64,000 nucleotides of DNA from Gracilaria gracilis (lineage: Eukaryota > Rhodophyta > Florideophyceae > Gracilariales > Gracilariaceae). Under the pieces are notes generated by a model that had not been told where the DNA came from, did no database searches, and worked only from the letters and a program-made list of their open reading frames with translations. A program made the translations under genes and the position numbers. The stretch is from the NCBI GenBank assembly GCA_030374805.1, contig JARGSG010000120.1:1-64000 (forward strand), written 5' to 3'. This document shows, one piece after another, positions 23,701 through 35,040 of the stretch (position 1 is the first letter of the stretch; each line of letters starts with the position of its first letter).

Positions 23701-25194
23701 CAATATAATATCTTCTAACACTGTTTACAAGGTGAAACAGGACAAAGATGGTGTTCGGAAGCTGAAAGCACGCTTGATCACCCATGGCAACCGAGATGAT
23801 CTGAAGGATGAAATCCGGAAAGATTGCTCTAACGCCGACATGATAATTGTACGTCTGCTGATCAGCATCGCTATTTCTTTGGGTTTCTAATTCGGTGTCG
23901 CCGACATTAAAGGCGCATTTCTCAGAAGTGGACCAATTCAGAGGGAGATATATGTACGCCCAGCACCCGAATTCAGAACGAAGCGTGGTGTCTTATAGAA
24001 ACTGACCAAGTTACCATACAACATTGTAGAAGCCGATAGGCAGTGGGCCAAACGAATTGAAGCATAGATGCTTGGGAACAAACAAAGCACTATCAGGATT
24101 GTACGAGGTCAATCAGCTCTTCATCGAGAGGAACTGACTAGGTCACATCAAAATGATAATCGCAAAAATTGTAGACGACCTAGTGATGGCAGGGACACCA
24201 GAGCATACCTCGGAGTTCATAAAGAAGTTGCAAGGATAATTAGAAGTAGGGAAGGTTCGATATGGAAACAAACTCGCCTTTTCAGGATGTAAAATTATCA
24301 GCGACCACGAAAAAAACGTTATGTTATCTATGACCCCGTACATAGATTGACTACATTGTATCGAATTATCCAGAGCACGTAGGAGGGAGCGATAACACCA
24401 TGCATCCAGTAGCAAAAGAAGGAAATACCGTTCGCTCGGCGAGAATCTGATATACTTGGGCTCCGTGGTTCTACCGCAGGCATTCCTGGCAACTTACCGA
24501 ATGCAGCAAGAGCTTGGCAATTCACGAGTGAAGCACTTGGTAGGCAGCAATGCAATACTGAACGACATGCGTAATTTTGCTCCTATCATCAAGTATGTGA
24601 GACCTGTTGAAGAAACATCAGCCGAGATTACTAGTATTTTGGACGCCTTGTCTGCTACAAGTGATCACGCGTACGAACAGACAGGTGTTGTATGGGGGCT
24701 AAATATAGAAACTGCGTTTAACGAAAAACCAATATTTCATCCCATATATTGGTCAAGCACAAAGCCGATGCAGGTGACATATTTTTCTTTTGGGGCCGAG
24801 ATACTGGCTTCCTCTGAAGCAAAAAATCAAGGACTGGACATCAAAGAAACAATACGCCATTTCTTCGCCAAAGTGCATATTGCACACCAAATTTTGGTTG
24901 ATTATAAAGCACTCTTTGACACGACAACCACAATACACTAGTGTAGAGTATTTCGTCTTTGTAAAACGGTTACAATAATCAGGGACGCATTTGAATTAAG
25001 GAAACTAAATAAGAAATCATGGATTCCTGGAACCATTATTCTTGCTGACGCTGTCACCAAACGAAGCGTCAAACACTCACAAAACATGAACGAAATGCTT
25101 TTTGAAGGGTTCTGGAACGTTGACACTTCCAAGGGAACAGCTCATGATCATAGTACCTGGAATTGAGCAGTACAAGTTATGTTTTGTATGTTTG
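20794..25194 (+). pseudogene. copia gag-pol region (fossil)
   Basis: Plus-strand fragments of a Ty1/copia polyprotein: gag-like sequence (about 20.8-21.8 kb), the integrase Zn-binding and core regions (about 22.4-23.2 kb), reverse transcriptase (about 23.7-24.3 kb) and RNase H (about 24.4-25.1 kb, near an ADA(L/V)TK motif). Many breaks; a dead fossil. Confidence 0.75.
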
Positions 25195-25981
25195 TTAGAG
25201 CATCCCCAGCAGTACGAAAAAATACAATCCAATGCCAAAAATAAGTCCCGATTAGAGCCATTTTATTGGCTATCCAATGCCCATGAACACTTACGCCCCA
25301 GTCCAATCTAAAAACTTGGATTGGAACATAACGTCCGCCACCAGTACTGCCAGGCCGCCGGGGTACAGTGCACGTGGAACCTACGCAAGCGGCCTCCGGT
25401 TCGGCTACAATCCCAGCCGCCATCCCCGTCGAAGACATTCCTACACCGCCTTCTTCCAAGAGCCCGGAGGCTCTCCAATCCAACGGCGTCGCCTCTCGGA
25501 GTTGTACTCGACGCAAGCGCTTGAAAAGTGCCGTTAAACGCGCTATTGTTTTGCTTGCCAGAGAGTGATGCTGGTCTCTCAGGGCTGCTGCGTTGACGTG
25601 TGATTTGATTGAGTCTCCCAAACGACTCGACGGGGCGCGGATAGTCAGCAGCATAATTTGAAACCGAAACGACGGCGAAGTTCTACGAGCCATTGGCCGA
25701 AGGCGATTCATTAGCTGGTCTAGCGTGGGCGCGGCAAACGGGCCTGGACTACTGCGACCAGTCCGTTTTGGGGCAGCCAGGAGGAGGAAGGACTACTGAG
25801 GTGCCGCTTCAAACTACGCGAGGACTGTATTGGTTTTGTGACACATGTCCGCGCTTGAGCGGCGGATCTTGAGCGTTATATTTGCGTCTTCACACAAAGC
25901 AGTGCACGAGGGATAGCACCCAAACAAATATTTCTGCGCAAGATACAGAGAAAGACACTGTAAACAACATAGTACATTGCG

Positions 25982-27317
25982 ATGGAGGAGACGAATTTCG
26001 TTCTACAGAGCTGGTTGGAGGAGGAGGATGAGATGGCAGTGGCACTTTGGTCGGCAATGCTACTGCGGGTAGCCGACGAAATGCCGGATATGTGCGCAGC
26101 GGTGGGTCAAGACCGGGTCGAGCGCCCAATATCAAGCTAGACGTCGACCTCGGCTACAAGCGTATCATGTTGGACTACTTTTGGCCCATTGATGAAATTC
26201 GTCCAGATGAATCCGGGCAGACGGGTCCAGTGTATCCCGAGCAGGACTTCGAAAGGAGGTTTCGGATGCCCCGTTACACGTTCGATACAGTGTTCAAAGC
26301 GGTAGTCGCGGATAACGTCTACATGAGAGCCGGACTTAGTCCGAACTATACTGGTCTTTTCGGCATATCGCCGCTACAGAAAGTAATATCTGGACTTCGG
26401 CAAATTTCAAACGGGGTAACTGGTGATGCAATGGATGAGTACGTAAGGATTGGTGAGGGCACTGCACTACGATCACTACTGGAGTTCTGTGCGTCGGTTG
26501 TCAACCGGTTTAAGGAGGACTACATGGCACAGCCAACGATTGTTCAGCTAAAAAGAATCGAAAGAGACTTCACGGCCGTTGGGTTTCCGGGGTGCGTCGG
26601 CGCCGTGGATTGCTCAGGATGGGAGTGAAAGAACTGCCCAAAGGCTTTACAGGGTATAATGATTGGCAACGGAAAGGTCCCGGAGCTGCGAATGGAAGTT
26701 ATCACCGATCTAAACTTGCGTATATGGCATTGTTTTTTGGGCTCCCGGGTATATTGAAAGACCTGAATATTCTCTCTGTTAGTCCTCACTTCGCTAACAT
26801 AACTAATGGCTATTTCCCGCCCTGCAATGTGTCATACAAGATTGGTCAAGAAGAATTTACGTGGGTTTACTATTTGTCGGATGGGATATATCCTAATAAG
26901 AGAATATTTGTCCAGAGTGTAGAGAATGGAACTACTGCGAAGGATCAGTTATTCCGAAGGTTTCAAGAAGGCGTACGTAAGTGTGTGGAGCGCGTGTTTT
27001 TTGGCGTGTTGCTCAGCAGGTTCCATATACTGGAACGTCCTGCACGTTTGTGTTCAGAGGACAATTTAACTCTTATTTTTCAAGCCTGCGTATTTCTACA
27101 TAACATGGTTGTTGATCAACGCTGCGAAGGCTACGAAAGGCGTGGCGTACGGGGGTTAGTGGACGACCTTATGCGGGACATATTTAACGAATTGTGTGTT
27201 GTAAATTGGGATGAATCATCCTGGGACCCAGTAATGGTATCTAGCAAGGTGGAAGAGAACTCAGAGAAGGATCATGATCGGCTGCAGGCTGCTTTAAGAG
27301 AACATATTTGGCGCTAG
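25982..27317 (+). pseudogene. Harbinger transposase (DDE_Tnp_4)
   Basis: About 440 codons from ATG 25982. Motifs in order: GGSRPGRAPNIKL, FRMPRYTFDTVFKAV, GFPGCVGAVDCSGWE (first Asp), KNCPKALQGIMIGNGK, DLNLRIWHCF with FGLPGILKDLNIL (second Asp), FTWVYYLSDGIYPNKRIF, KDQLFRRFQEGVRKCVERVF (third acidic region) and LLSRFHILERPARL. Breaks: a frame change between 26.04 and 26.11 kb, TGA at 26626-26628 where relatives have Trp, and a one-base change in the run of T near 26740. Only about three lesions in an otherwise full-length gene suggest fairly recent loss. It would cut and paste the element at TTA sites together with the SANT-like partner. Confidence 0.85.
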
Positions 27318-27340
27318 AAGGGGTTCGGAGCGGACGGCAA

Positions 27341-28904
27341 TTAGCCTGAAAGCAAATCTGCGACACTAATACGGGACGTATCAGAATCCTTCGTGGCGTT
27401 CTGATTTCGGATTGGAACAATACTTCGTGAAGAACTGTCTGTAGAGAGCGGTGCGAATTGACCAGTAAACAAATCGTCATCTTTCTCTCGTGAGCCTTCT
27501 AGTATTACCACGTTATCCTCCAGTTCCTTAGCTTTGCCGCAACTGCTTGGGCCAGTACTTGCGCTGCCAATCAGGCATTGCTCCTGAGCAACGGCAGCAC
27601 TCTGTCCAGCGCTCAAAGAACTCTCGTTGTGGGCAGATATTAGTGCTAGTTGCTGAACAGTTGCTGCAGGATCAGCAACGTCATTCGCGTTCGCAGCACT
27701 TAGTCCCTCTTCTAGCTCCAACAGCACCTTTTTTTGGATAAGTGTAATGTACCTCTCCCGCAATAAAACGTCCGTACCCTCCATACTGAACAGCATATGG
27801 TTATTCTTTTCCTTTTGTAACATAACGTAATTTGCAAAGATTTTGTTACGCTTAGCTGACTGCTGAACCAGTCCGTCAATATTGTCCCCATTCCGCTTCA
27901 TTGCCTGCGCAATGGCCACCTGAGCCTTCGTCTTCTTCGTTCCCTGCAAACGGGAAAGCCTCGCATTGTTCTGGAATTTAACAGGACTCGATAATGTAGT
28001 TCGACCACCAGCAGCAGTTCCAGCGGTGTCTTCGATTTCTGTGACACCCTCGGTGTCCTCTGCATTGCATATAGAGGTTTCATCAACATGATGTTTGAGA
28101 ACCTCTTCAGAAGGGGTTATACGTTTCTGGGAGCTGTACACACGAGATATACTTCTAGTAATGGAGCTCCATAAGTGAGTGCTCTGCAGCCATTTGTAGC
28201 AGTTTCCGAATTCAAACCGCGGCCCACATGCCTCCTTGTCTAGACCCAAAAATTTGTATACGTTTCTTCCTTCAACACGTTTGTTAAAAAATGCCGTAGC
28301 CAAGTGCATAATATCCAATTCATTCGGGTTACCTGTCAACGAAAGAGACTTGACTTGTTGAACATGTTTCTCAAAGCTGATACATTCTTTCTTAATGCGC
28401 TTGTACCGCTGAAAAATTGAGCTACCGGAGCGCTTTTTGACTTTGGTTTGGTCAGATTCTTTTTGCTGCTTGGTCAGCGCTCCAAATTCATTCTCTATCT
28501 TCTTCTGAAACTAAGCGATTGCCTGTCCGTTTCCGCAGATCGTATCTTCGGATGCGGTCACATACGCCTGACATGCCAGTAATTTTCTAGAGCTTTCCAT
28601 GCTTTTCCTGCTCCCATTATCAAGTAGAATAGAGTTTCTCAGGTATGGAGATCTCAGGTACTGTTGAGGCGGGTTGTGGAGGTTTCGAGCGAGCAAATGT
28701 GAGAGCTGTCGTAACAGCAGTCGTCGGAGGCGGTGGAGCAGTTGTGTGGGAGTGTGGCTCAGATAGGTACCACTCAAGGTACATGGAGTGCGCACGATAA
28801 TTGTATGAATAGGAACTAGGAATCATTGATCGTCGAGGTAGTACGCTTTGTGATGTTCTGCTACGAGGTGAAATTAGACCGCTGTTACGGTTTTTTGGCG
28901 CCAA
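27341..28904 (-). pseudogene. Harbinger SANT/Myb-like DNA-binding partner protein
   Basis: Second gene of the element; in the family it binds the terminal repeats and helps nuclear entry. It starts at ATG 28904 (MAPKNRNSG, Pro/Ser-rich leader), then LLACQAYVTASEDTICGNGQ, KKIENEFGAL, SGSSIFQRYKRIKKECISFEKHV (the SANT-like helices), NPNELDIMHLATAFF and FEFGNCYKWLQSTHLW. The C-terminal part has a helical stretch (LLRERYITLIQKKVLLELEEGL). Breaks: a frame change near 28630 and TAG at 28511-28513 where a Trp is expected (then QKKIENEF). 27341-28339 is an intact 332-codon frame. Confidence 0.75.
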
Positions 28905-29507
28905 TTCGCTGTTATGATTGCCTTGTTGCCCTCACAGCAAGGCGTGTCTTTGGATTGGAACCGAATCCAATGCCAGGGTGATTTGGATCTTTGTGGCATC
29001 GGTTGGATTCGAAAAAATCCAAGTTCTATTTGGATTTGGTCCCGGGGGCACGGTGCGATGGATAATCTAATCCAAATTTTGGATTGCATTCGATTTTTTC
29101 GTACTGTTGGGGATGCTCTTAGAGCATCTCTATCGGTGATGCCAAACAGCTAAATTTTCCAAGTTTTTAGCTTTGGCGCTCAAACTGGCATACCAATCAG
29201 ATGAGGCAAAGCCATGTTTTAATGCCATCGAGCTATATCGACTGCCAAATCGGACAGAATTTGGCGCGGCGTTTAGCTAGCCCAGCTAAAATTCCAACCA
29301 CTCAAATGACACCATCTGTCATCGTTGCCACTTTTTTGGCCCGAGATTCAAACCATTTGCATGACATCACTCCAACACTAGTGTCTTGCCTTGAGACTAC
29401 CACATCTGCACCCAATTGTGAACCTTATTGGGCTCCCGGAGAATCTACGCACTGTGAGGAATGCAGATTTTTGCCCCCAGATCCTCCACCTGTATGAAAC
29501 AAAACGG

Positions 29508-29885
29508 TGCCGTAAATCGAGAGCAGCGGGCGACGGCGAGCGGCGGCGATGAGCGGTAGCCACCAGCAATAGAGCGACCCGCAGCAGCGAGCGATGATTC
29601 AGCCGATGTACTCGGAGACATTTTGAGAGAAGACAGTGCGCGCTTTTTTCGAATGGGGTGACGTCACGCGTGGATAGTTCCAAAGGCTGACGGGGGAGGA
29701 TGCTGACGAATAAAAAGCTCCAAAATGGAGGGACCTGTGACTTGGCGAGTTGGAACTAGGGATAGAGGGTCTGGGGAGCGCGGTGGAAGAAGTGGAGGAT
29801 CCTGTTCGTTTTGTTTCATACAGGTGGAGGATCTGGGGGCAAAAAACTACATTCCTCCCAGTGCGTAGATTCTCCGGGAGCCACG
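29508..29885 (-). repeat. internal extra copy of the MULE-2 right end
   Basis: About 375 bp closely matching 32570-32944 in the same orientation, including the terminal GGGAGCC, but inside the element. With the left terminus at 29431 it forms a miniature element of about 455 bp with both ends (29431-29885), joined directly to the protease gene. It could be a tandem or abortive transposition product, or a deletion derivative with a second element beside it. Confidence 0.7.
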
Positions 29886-29964
29886 CCCCATCGTTCTAAA
29901 CCACCCGATTGCTCTGGACCCATTCCATTACACTGGGAGATCGTGTTAGCATTGAGGTGAAGAA

Positions 29965-31863
29965 TTACTCATCATCGGAAAGCACCCCCCTCCCTTTCGA
30001 TCCTCTAACCCTGCCAGAAGGTGTCTCCTTCTTTCGTTTCGGAGGATCAAAAGTAATGAAAGGAATGCGTAGAAGAGGGGATACATGCTTCACAATGGCC
30101 GCCTTAAGAGCATCTCTGCGGTTCTCCTTGTTTCCACGATAACCGCTAGTCAACCGTTCATGGTTATGAACGTTCGTCCCCGTAATTACCCATCCCTTTC
30201 CGTTCCTCAGAGCTTTAGCCATGAAAGCTCCCTTACAAGCACAACCAGGCGGCTTCAGCTTGTATCTGATAGAGCGAATACGGACATTTAGTGCGAACTG
30301 CTTCGATCTCCGCATCGGTTTGCAGAACTGAACCGCATATTGGTACCAATCTTTATCACAGAGGTCGTACACATATGCGGGGAGGTCCAGTACACTCGTT
30401 TCTGCAATTTCACTCTCAGAATTCACATGTACAGAGTCCCCAGTGACACCGTCACCGTCTGGAATCCTACTCCCCATCTCCTGTATGCCGTCACTCTCAT
30501 TCCGAACTACCTCACCCTCAGTTCCTGTGCGGGAACTGACAACACGTTCATCATTATCGTTCCTGTTAACCGCTCTTGATCTGAACTGCACCACTTCACT
30601 ATCCATCGTAGTCCCCTCAGACGTGCCACCCGTTCTACCTCGTGCTTCTTTTCCATTGCGAGAGAGGTAGATCCTTTCACGCCGTTCTAGATGAATCGTC
30701 GCAATGGCAAATTCGTTCATCGCAGGGAGGATGTGAGTGAGGGACATTATCAGTCGCACCAGTACCTCAGCACAGCTCCACCGCAGCCGCTCCGTTAGCT
30801 CTGGATCATGTCCAGGTACAAAACTCGCGTTAGGAACCACCCCACGCGTACGCGCGAAAGAAGCCATCATTGAAAGTACGTACGCACCGCAACTATGGGA
30901 GTCGTTCTGTCTGGCAAAGCCTAAGACGTCCAGCATGTAGTTTTCCTTTCTAGTTATCCATTCAATACTCTTATTCTGCGAGTATGAGATGATTGCTACG
31001 ATCAATTGTTGGCATTTCACCGGACACCTATATCCCAAGCTATCACCTCAGTAAATTTGCCACTTCGTTTCATCAACCTTTTCCGCGACAGAAGCAGCCC
31101 AATGATCCCTGTTAACAACAACGGGATCCACAATCGTATTAACTTCCTTCGGACTTGGATACAGCTTCTCGGTGAACCTCGCTTTGAAGCGTTGTACGGT
31201 CTCATGTTGTTACTCCCTCGCCAGTTCTTCGTAGGCATTTGCAAGGCGACTGATATTAGTCTCCGTATCCACAGGAATCAAGACGACGCCAACACTTGGC
31301 TCAAGTTCAGGAACCCCCGACCCCAACAACATGTTAGAAAACCAGGCATGTCGTTCACAAGAAGATATGAAATGGGACCCCACTTTTCCTCTATTGTCAA
31401 CAGCGTTCCGTAGATCCAGGATGATATACGACCATAATCCCTTAAGCTCCTTGAAACCATCGCTATCCCTTCGATTGAAACCCACGCTTGTGCGATTCTT
31501 TACTAATTCGATAAACCTCGAGAGCTTCTTCATCATTTCACGTATGGCCTTCTCTTCTTTCTTCTTGAGTTGACGATCTAGATCGCTGTGATCTCCCATA
31601 ACTTCTTCCGTACCCTTCACCGGGTCGAAGTTCTCGTCCAATTCATCCCCTTAATTCTCCAGACGAGGATCCAAGATGCTGAATACATTTGCATCTAATG
31701 GATTTTCGGGCGGGAATCGCGCGGACGTATCGTTCGCATCGCGGAAGGTAATCATAGCGTGCCAAATGAGATCCCAGAGCGTCTGTGGCAGGCGTGGTAA
31801 CCACGAACGGAATCGATTAGCAGGAGTGACTTGAAGCAGCAACGATCGCAGTGATCTGCGCAA
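29965..31863 (-). pseudogene. Ulp1-like cysteine protease gene of MULE-2 with three in-frame stops
   Basis: One frame homologous to the N-terminal part of the MULE-1 fusion protein: FRDANDTSARFPPENPLD at about 31760, GVVLIPVDTETN at about 31270, DPVVVNRDHWAA (catalytic His) at about 31100, GDS (Asp), QNDSHSCGAYVLSM (Gln, catalytic Cys) at about 30890, then DLPAYVYDL and a FAR1/WRKY-GCM-like zinc region (KPPGCACKGAFMAK, NVHNHER) at about 30200. Stops in frame: TAA 31651-31653, TAA 31210-31212, TGA 31048-31050 (the last where MULE-1 has Trp beside the catalytic Asp). It ends at 29965, in the acidic stretch that precedes the intron in MULE-1. All three catalytic residues remain. Confidence 0.8.
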
Positions 31864-31869
31864 GCGGCA

Positions 31870-32640
31870 GCCACGAGCGACTTCCGACAGTGAGAGCTAG
31901 GAGCGACAGCGGCAGCTACGAGCGGCGGTGGCAGCTACGAGCGGCAGTGGCAGCTACGTGCGGCAGCGGCAGCGACTAAGGCCCGCCCCCTGTGGCAACG
32001 GCGGCGACGAGCGGCAGTGACCTGCGCCAACTTGAGCGGCGAGGGTCAACGACGTGTGGCAAGAAGAGGGGCGTGGGGAAGCGATCTGCGGCAATGGGAG
32101 CGGCGACGGGAAGCGACGAGTGAGATTGGCGGGTGACAGCGACAAGGGGGAGCCACCAGCCGCAACAAGAGTGGCAAGACGCAGCGGTGAGCGGTAGCTA
32201 CCAGCGGAAACAAAAGGCCCCGACGAACGAAAGCGACTAAGTGCAGAGACGAGCGGGGCCGGCGAGAAGCAGCGATGAGCGGTAGCCACAAGCAATAACG
32301 GCAAGATGCAGCGACGAGCGGAAGATGCGAGCAGCAGCAGAGAAAGAGAGCGTCGAAACGCCTCGAAGAGCTGTAGCCACCAGCAATAGAGTCATAGGCT
32401 GAAAGGAGGGATACAGTAGCAGCGAGACGCAGCAACAAACGGGAGCGGAAAGTGGCAGCAACAAGTGGGAGCGGCAGGGTCGAGTGGGAGTGGTAATTGG
32501 CACCGACGAGAGGGAGAGGACAGCGGCGGTGACAAGCGTAAGCGGCGAGCGGTGCCGCATATTGAGAGCGGCGGGCGGCGGCGAGCGGCGGGCGACGGCG
32601 AGTGGCGGCCACGAGTGGTAGCCATCAGCAATAGAGTGAC
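31870..32640. repeat. GAGCGGCGRTGGC-type minisatellite in MULE-2
   Basis: Some 770 bp of degenerate tandem units built on GAGCGGCAGTGGCAGCTACG and shorter GCGGCGA words. It explains the long Pro/Leu/Arg-rich open frames here; none is a gene. It lies between the protease gene's 5' end and the right terminus. Confidence 0.7.
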
Positions 32641-33189
32641 ACGCAGCAGCGGGCAATTATGGAGCGGATGTACTCGGGGATATTTTACGAGAAGGTAGTG
32701 CGTGCCCTTTTTGAATGGGGTGACGTCACGCGTGGATAGCTCCAAAAGCTGACGGGGGAAGATGTTGACGAATAAAAAGCTCCAAAACGGAGGGGCCTAT
32801 AAATTGGCGAGTTGGAACTTGGGATAGAGGGTCTGGGGAGCACGGTGGAAGAAGTAGAGGATACTGTTCGTTTTGTTTCATACAGGTGGAGGATCTGGGG
32901 GCAAAAATCTACATTCCTCACAGCGCGTAGATTTTGCGGGAGCCAACTTATTGACTCAAGAAAAATGGAAAATGGAAGTTTGATTCTTTACCGATACGAG
33001 TGGTGCCGCCAAAACCAAATTTGAATTTGGCTTTTTATCTATTTGGCTTTGCAATTTGGCATCACCGATAGGGACGCTCTTAGGACACTAATGCGACCGG
33101 GGGTGTGTTAGACATGTAATACGGTCTAAAACTACTCCATGACGTACAACTTAGCATCACTGTACTCACGAAGTTATACGTCAGCATTA

Positions 33190-33516
33190 GAGAAATTACG
33201 TACTACGAAATTCGTGGCCAATTTCGTGGTAGATGCCCACGAAACGAAAGTACGAAATTCGTATGTTTTCGATATTACGCAGTACGAAATACGTATCCTG
33301 TACACGTAACCAACGTGAACCTGCGTGTAAGTAAAAGTCGAAGTTGTCCTGTTTGTTTGATGACGTGTGCAGCACACAGCACACGAAAAACAGTTTCGTA
33401 TCTTCCAGGTTTTTGCGACGCTGTTTTTCGTATCTCCGGTTCAATTTCGTATCGTGTATAGTGTGTTCAACGTGGCTACGAAGAACGCTACGAAATTCGT
33501 AGTGCGTAATTTCTTT
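33190..33516. mobile_element. 327-bp MITE in the 3' LTR
   Basis: Left end GAGAAATTACGTACTACGAA; right end inverted AAAGAAATTACGCACTACGA. The duplication ATTA stands on both sides (33186-33189 and 33517-33520), and the uninterrupted 5' LTR has ATTA once at the matching place. The inside is full of ACGAAATTCGT palindromes and TTTCGTA words, so the single strand folds well. No coding capacity. Confidence 0.85.
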
Positions 33517-33643
33517 ATTAGCCTAATGGTCGCGTAGTATCCTTATTTAAAGGCACACCCATTAGCCCAAGAGCTCCCTGACGAAGAGCTCCCGGGCAGA
33601 CCTCTTGTGCCATTTGTGTTGCTTGTGAACCACCCTTCCCACC

Positions 33644-33907
33644 GGGAGGAGGAGAATTGACGCACTGTGAGGGCTGTCATTCTTCTCCCCCCAGAACCTC
33701 CTTATTTATGTAACAAAATCCCGGAGAACCTCCCTTCTCATCGTCACGCCTCCGAAGAACCTCCCTACCACTCCTGAATGGCCAAGTCGTCAGATCTTCC
33801 CTAGCAAGCCTCCCTATTGGTAAAGCCTTCATCACACCTGTGTCACAATTGTGTGACACTTGCTTAACTACAAAACCGAAATAGATTCCGCAATAGAAAT
33901 GCGCGCG
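33644..33907 (+). repeat. MULE-1 left terminal inverted repeat
   Basis: Begins GGGAGGAGGAGAATTGACGC, with GTGTCACACAATTGTGACAC-like dyad symmetry near 33840. Matches the inverted 40226-40490 with about 98% identity by eye. Confidence 0.92.
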
Positions 33908-34189
33908 ATTTTCAAACTTTTTGTCGCCGTGCGCTTTTGAAAATTTCAGATGCCGTGCCCGTGCATTAATCTACGCTACGCCAATTGTCTCGCCATTCAG
34001 TCCTCAAGCTTGGTTTTGCCACACTGCCTCGGCGCTTGCATTTGTTCCATCTCACCGCGCTGCCCCTACGCCTTGCCCTTTTGTCTCGCCACGCTGCTCT
34101 TCCGCTGTTTCGTGCCGCTGTGATTCCCCAATATGCGTCGTTGCTCTACTTTGCCACTCTGCTTTGTGGCTCTGGCTCGCCGCTCTGGC

Positions 34190-34880
34190 TCGCCGCTCTG
34201 CCCCGCCACTCTGTTTTACCACTCAGTCTAGCCGCTCCGTTTTGCCGCTCCGTTTTGCCGCTCTGCCGCGCCGCTCTGCCGCGCCGCTCTGCCGCGCCGC
34301 TCTGCCGCGCCGCTCTGCCGCGCCGCTCTGCCGCGCCACTCTGTTTCGCCGCTCGGCCTAGCCGCTCTGTTTCGCCGCTCTGCTTCGTCGCTCTGCTTCG
34401 CCTTTGCTTCGCCGCTCCGCTGCGCCGTTCTGCTTCGTTGCTCCGCTTCCCCGCTGTACGCCGTTGCTCTACTTCATTTGCCGCTCTGCTTCGCTGCCGT
34501 CTTTTGCGACGCCGCTTTGCCACTGTTCCTCGTCACGCTGTTCCCCTACTGTTCGTCGCCACGCGTGTTAGTGTTCCACGCCGCTCTGCTTTGCCGCTTT
34601 GTTTCGGCGCTCTGCTTTGTCGCCCTGCTTCGCCGCTGTACTTCGCCGCTTTGCTTCGTCACTTTATATCGCCGTTTGGCTACGCTGCTGTCCTTCGCCG
34701 CTCTGCTTTGCCGCTGTTTTTCGCCGCTCTACTTCGCCGCTCTACTTCGCCACTCTACTTCGCCACTCTACTTCGCCGCTCTATTTCGCCGCTCTGCCTC
34801 TCCGCTCTGCTTCGCCGCTCTGCCTCACCGCTATGGCTCACCGCTCTGCCTTACCGCTCTGCTTCGCCTTTCTATTTAAT
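34190..34880. repeat. CGCCGCTCTGC minisatellite in MULE-1
   Basis: About 690 bp of tandem 12-15-bp units (CGCCGCTCTGCC and variants with TTCGCCGCTCTAC). The core (34255-34340) is a near-perfect array. The 342-codon plus-strand frame over it (Leu/Pro/Arg/Ser repeats) is a by-product, not a gene. Its place next to the 3' end of the transposase gene mirrors the array in MULE-2. Confidence 0.85.
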
Positions 34881-35040
34881 TCGCCACTCTGCCCCGCTGC
34901 TGTGCCTGGGCACTCGCATTCATGTACATCATTTGTGGAACCTCGTTGTCTTAAACGTCGTCTATCTGCATAGCATGAAAATTATTACGAAGCTTTGTGA
35001 GTTTACATCTTAAGTGTACGAAGAAAATCACTATAAGTAA

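Larger units (their letters stand above)
25198..29118. mobile_element. Harbinger (PIF-like) DNA transposon with both genes, 3.9 kb
   Basis: Terminal inverted repeats of about 26 bp (left GAGCATCCCCAGCAGTACG, right inverted GAGCATCCCCAACAGTACG, both followed by AAAAAAT) and TTA duplications at 25195-25197 and 29119-29121, the family signature. It holds a transposase on plus (25982-27317) and a SANT-like gene on minus (27341-28904) that converge with 23 bp between them, the usual two-gene plan. Each gene has a few breaks. It is inserted near the 3' end of the copia internal region. Confidence 0.9.
29431..32944. mobile_element. MULE with Ulp1-like gene but no transposase (MULE-2), 3.5 kb
   Basis: Left end GGCTCCCGGAGAATCTACGC and, inverted, right end GGCTCCCGCAAAATCTACGC, both followed by the same CTGTGAGGAATG and a block ending in TGTATGAAACAAAACG: about 76-bp TIRs. 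The 9-bp flanks ACCTTATTG (29422-29430) and AACTTATTG (32945-32953) agree at 8 of 9, the MULE signature. A third copy of the terminus, inverted, sits inside at 29508-29885, followed by the Ulp1-like gene at 29965-31863. The sequence 31870-32640 is a minisatellite. The transposase seen in MULE-1 is missing, so it depends on another copy for movement. Confidence 0.85.
29122..33079. mobile_element. Harbinger-like MITE (435 bp net) carrying a MULE inside
   Basis: Ends are GAGCATCTCTATCGGTGATG (29122) and, inverted from 33079, GAGCGTCCCTATCGGTGATG, both followed by CCAAA. The TTA on its left (29119-29121) is shared with the preceding Harbinger element, and TTA follows at 33080-33082. Its own sequence is 29122-29430 and 32954-33079; the rest is the MULE at 29431-32944 plus its 9-bp duplication. 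No genes of its own. Confidence 0.85.

Noticed and set aside
20538-25194. The LTR element as a possibly active or captured viral system
   Set aside because: It has copia domain order, no envelope, old LTR divergence and many breaks; it is a dead retrotransposon.
31954-32745. Several long Arg/Ala/Pro-rich frames on minus
   Set aside because: They lie over the MULE-2 minisatellite and are open in several frames at once, a composition effect.
33106-33643. A second independent copia copy starting at the second LTR
   Set aside because: The matching ACAGT on both outer sides and the equal LTR ends show that it is the 3' LTR of the same element, split by insertions.
33985-35013. Plus-strand 342-codon open frame rich in Leu, Pro, Arg and Ser
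   Set aside because: Produced by the CGCCGCTCTGC tandem repeat inside MULE-1; no start context and no protein-like sequence outside the repeat.
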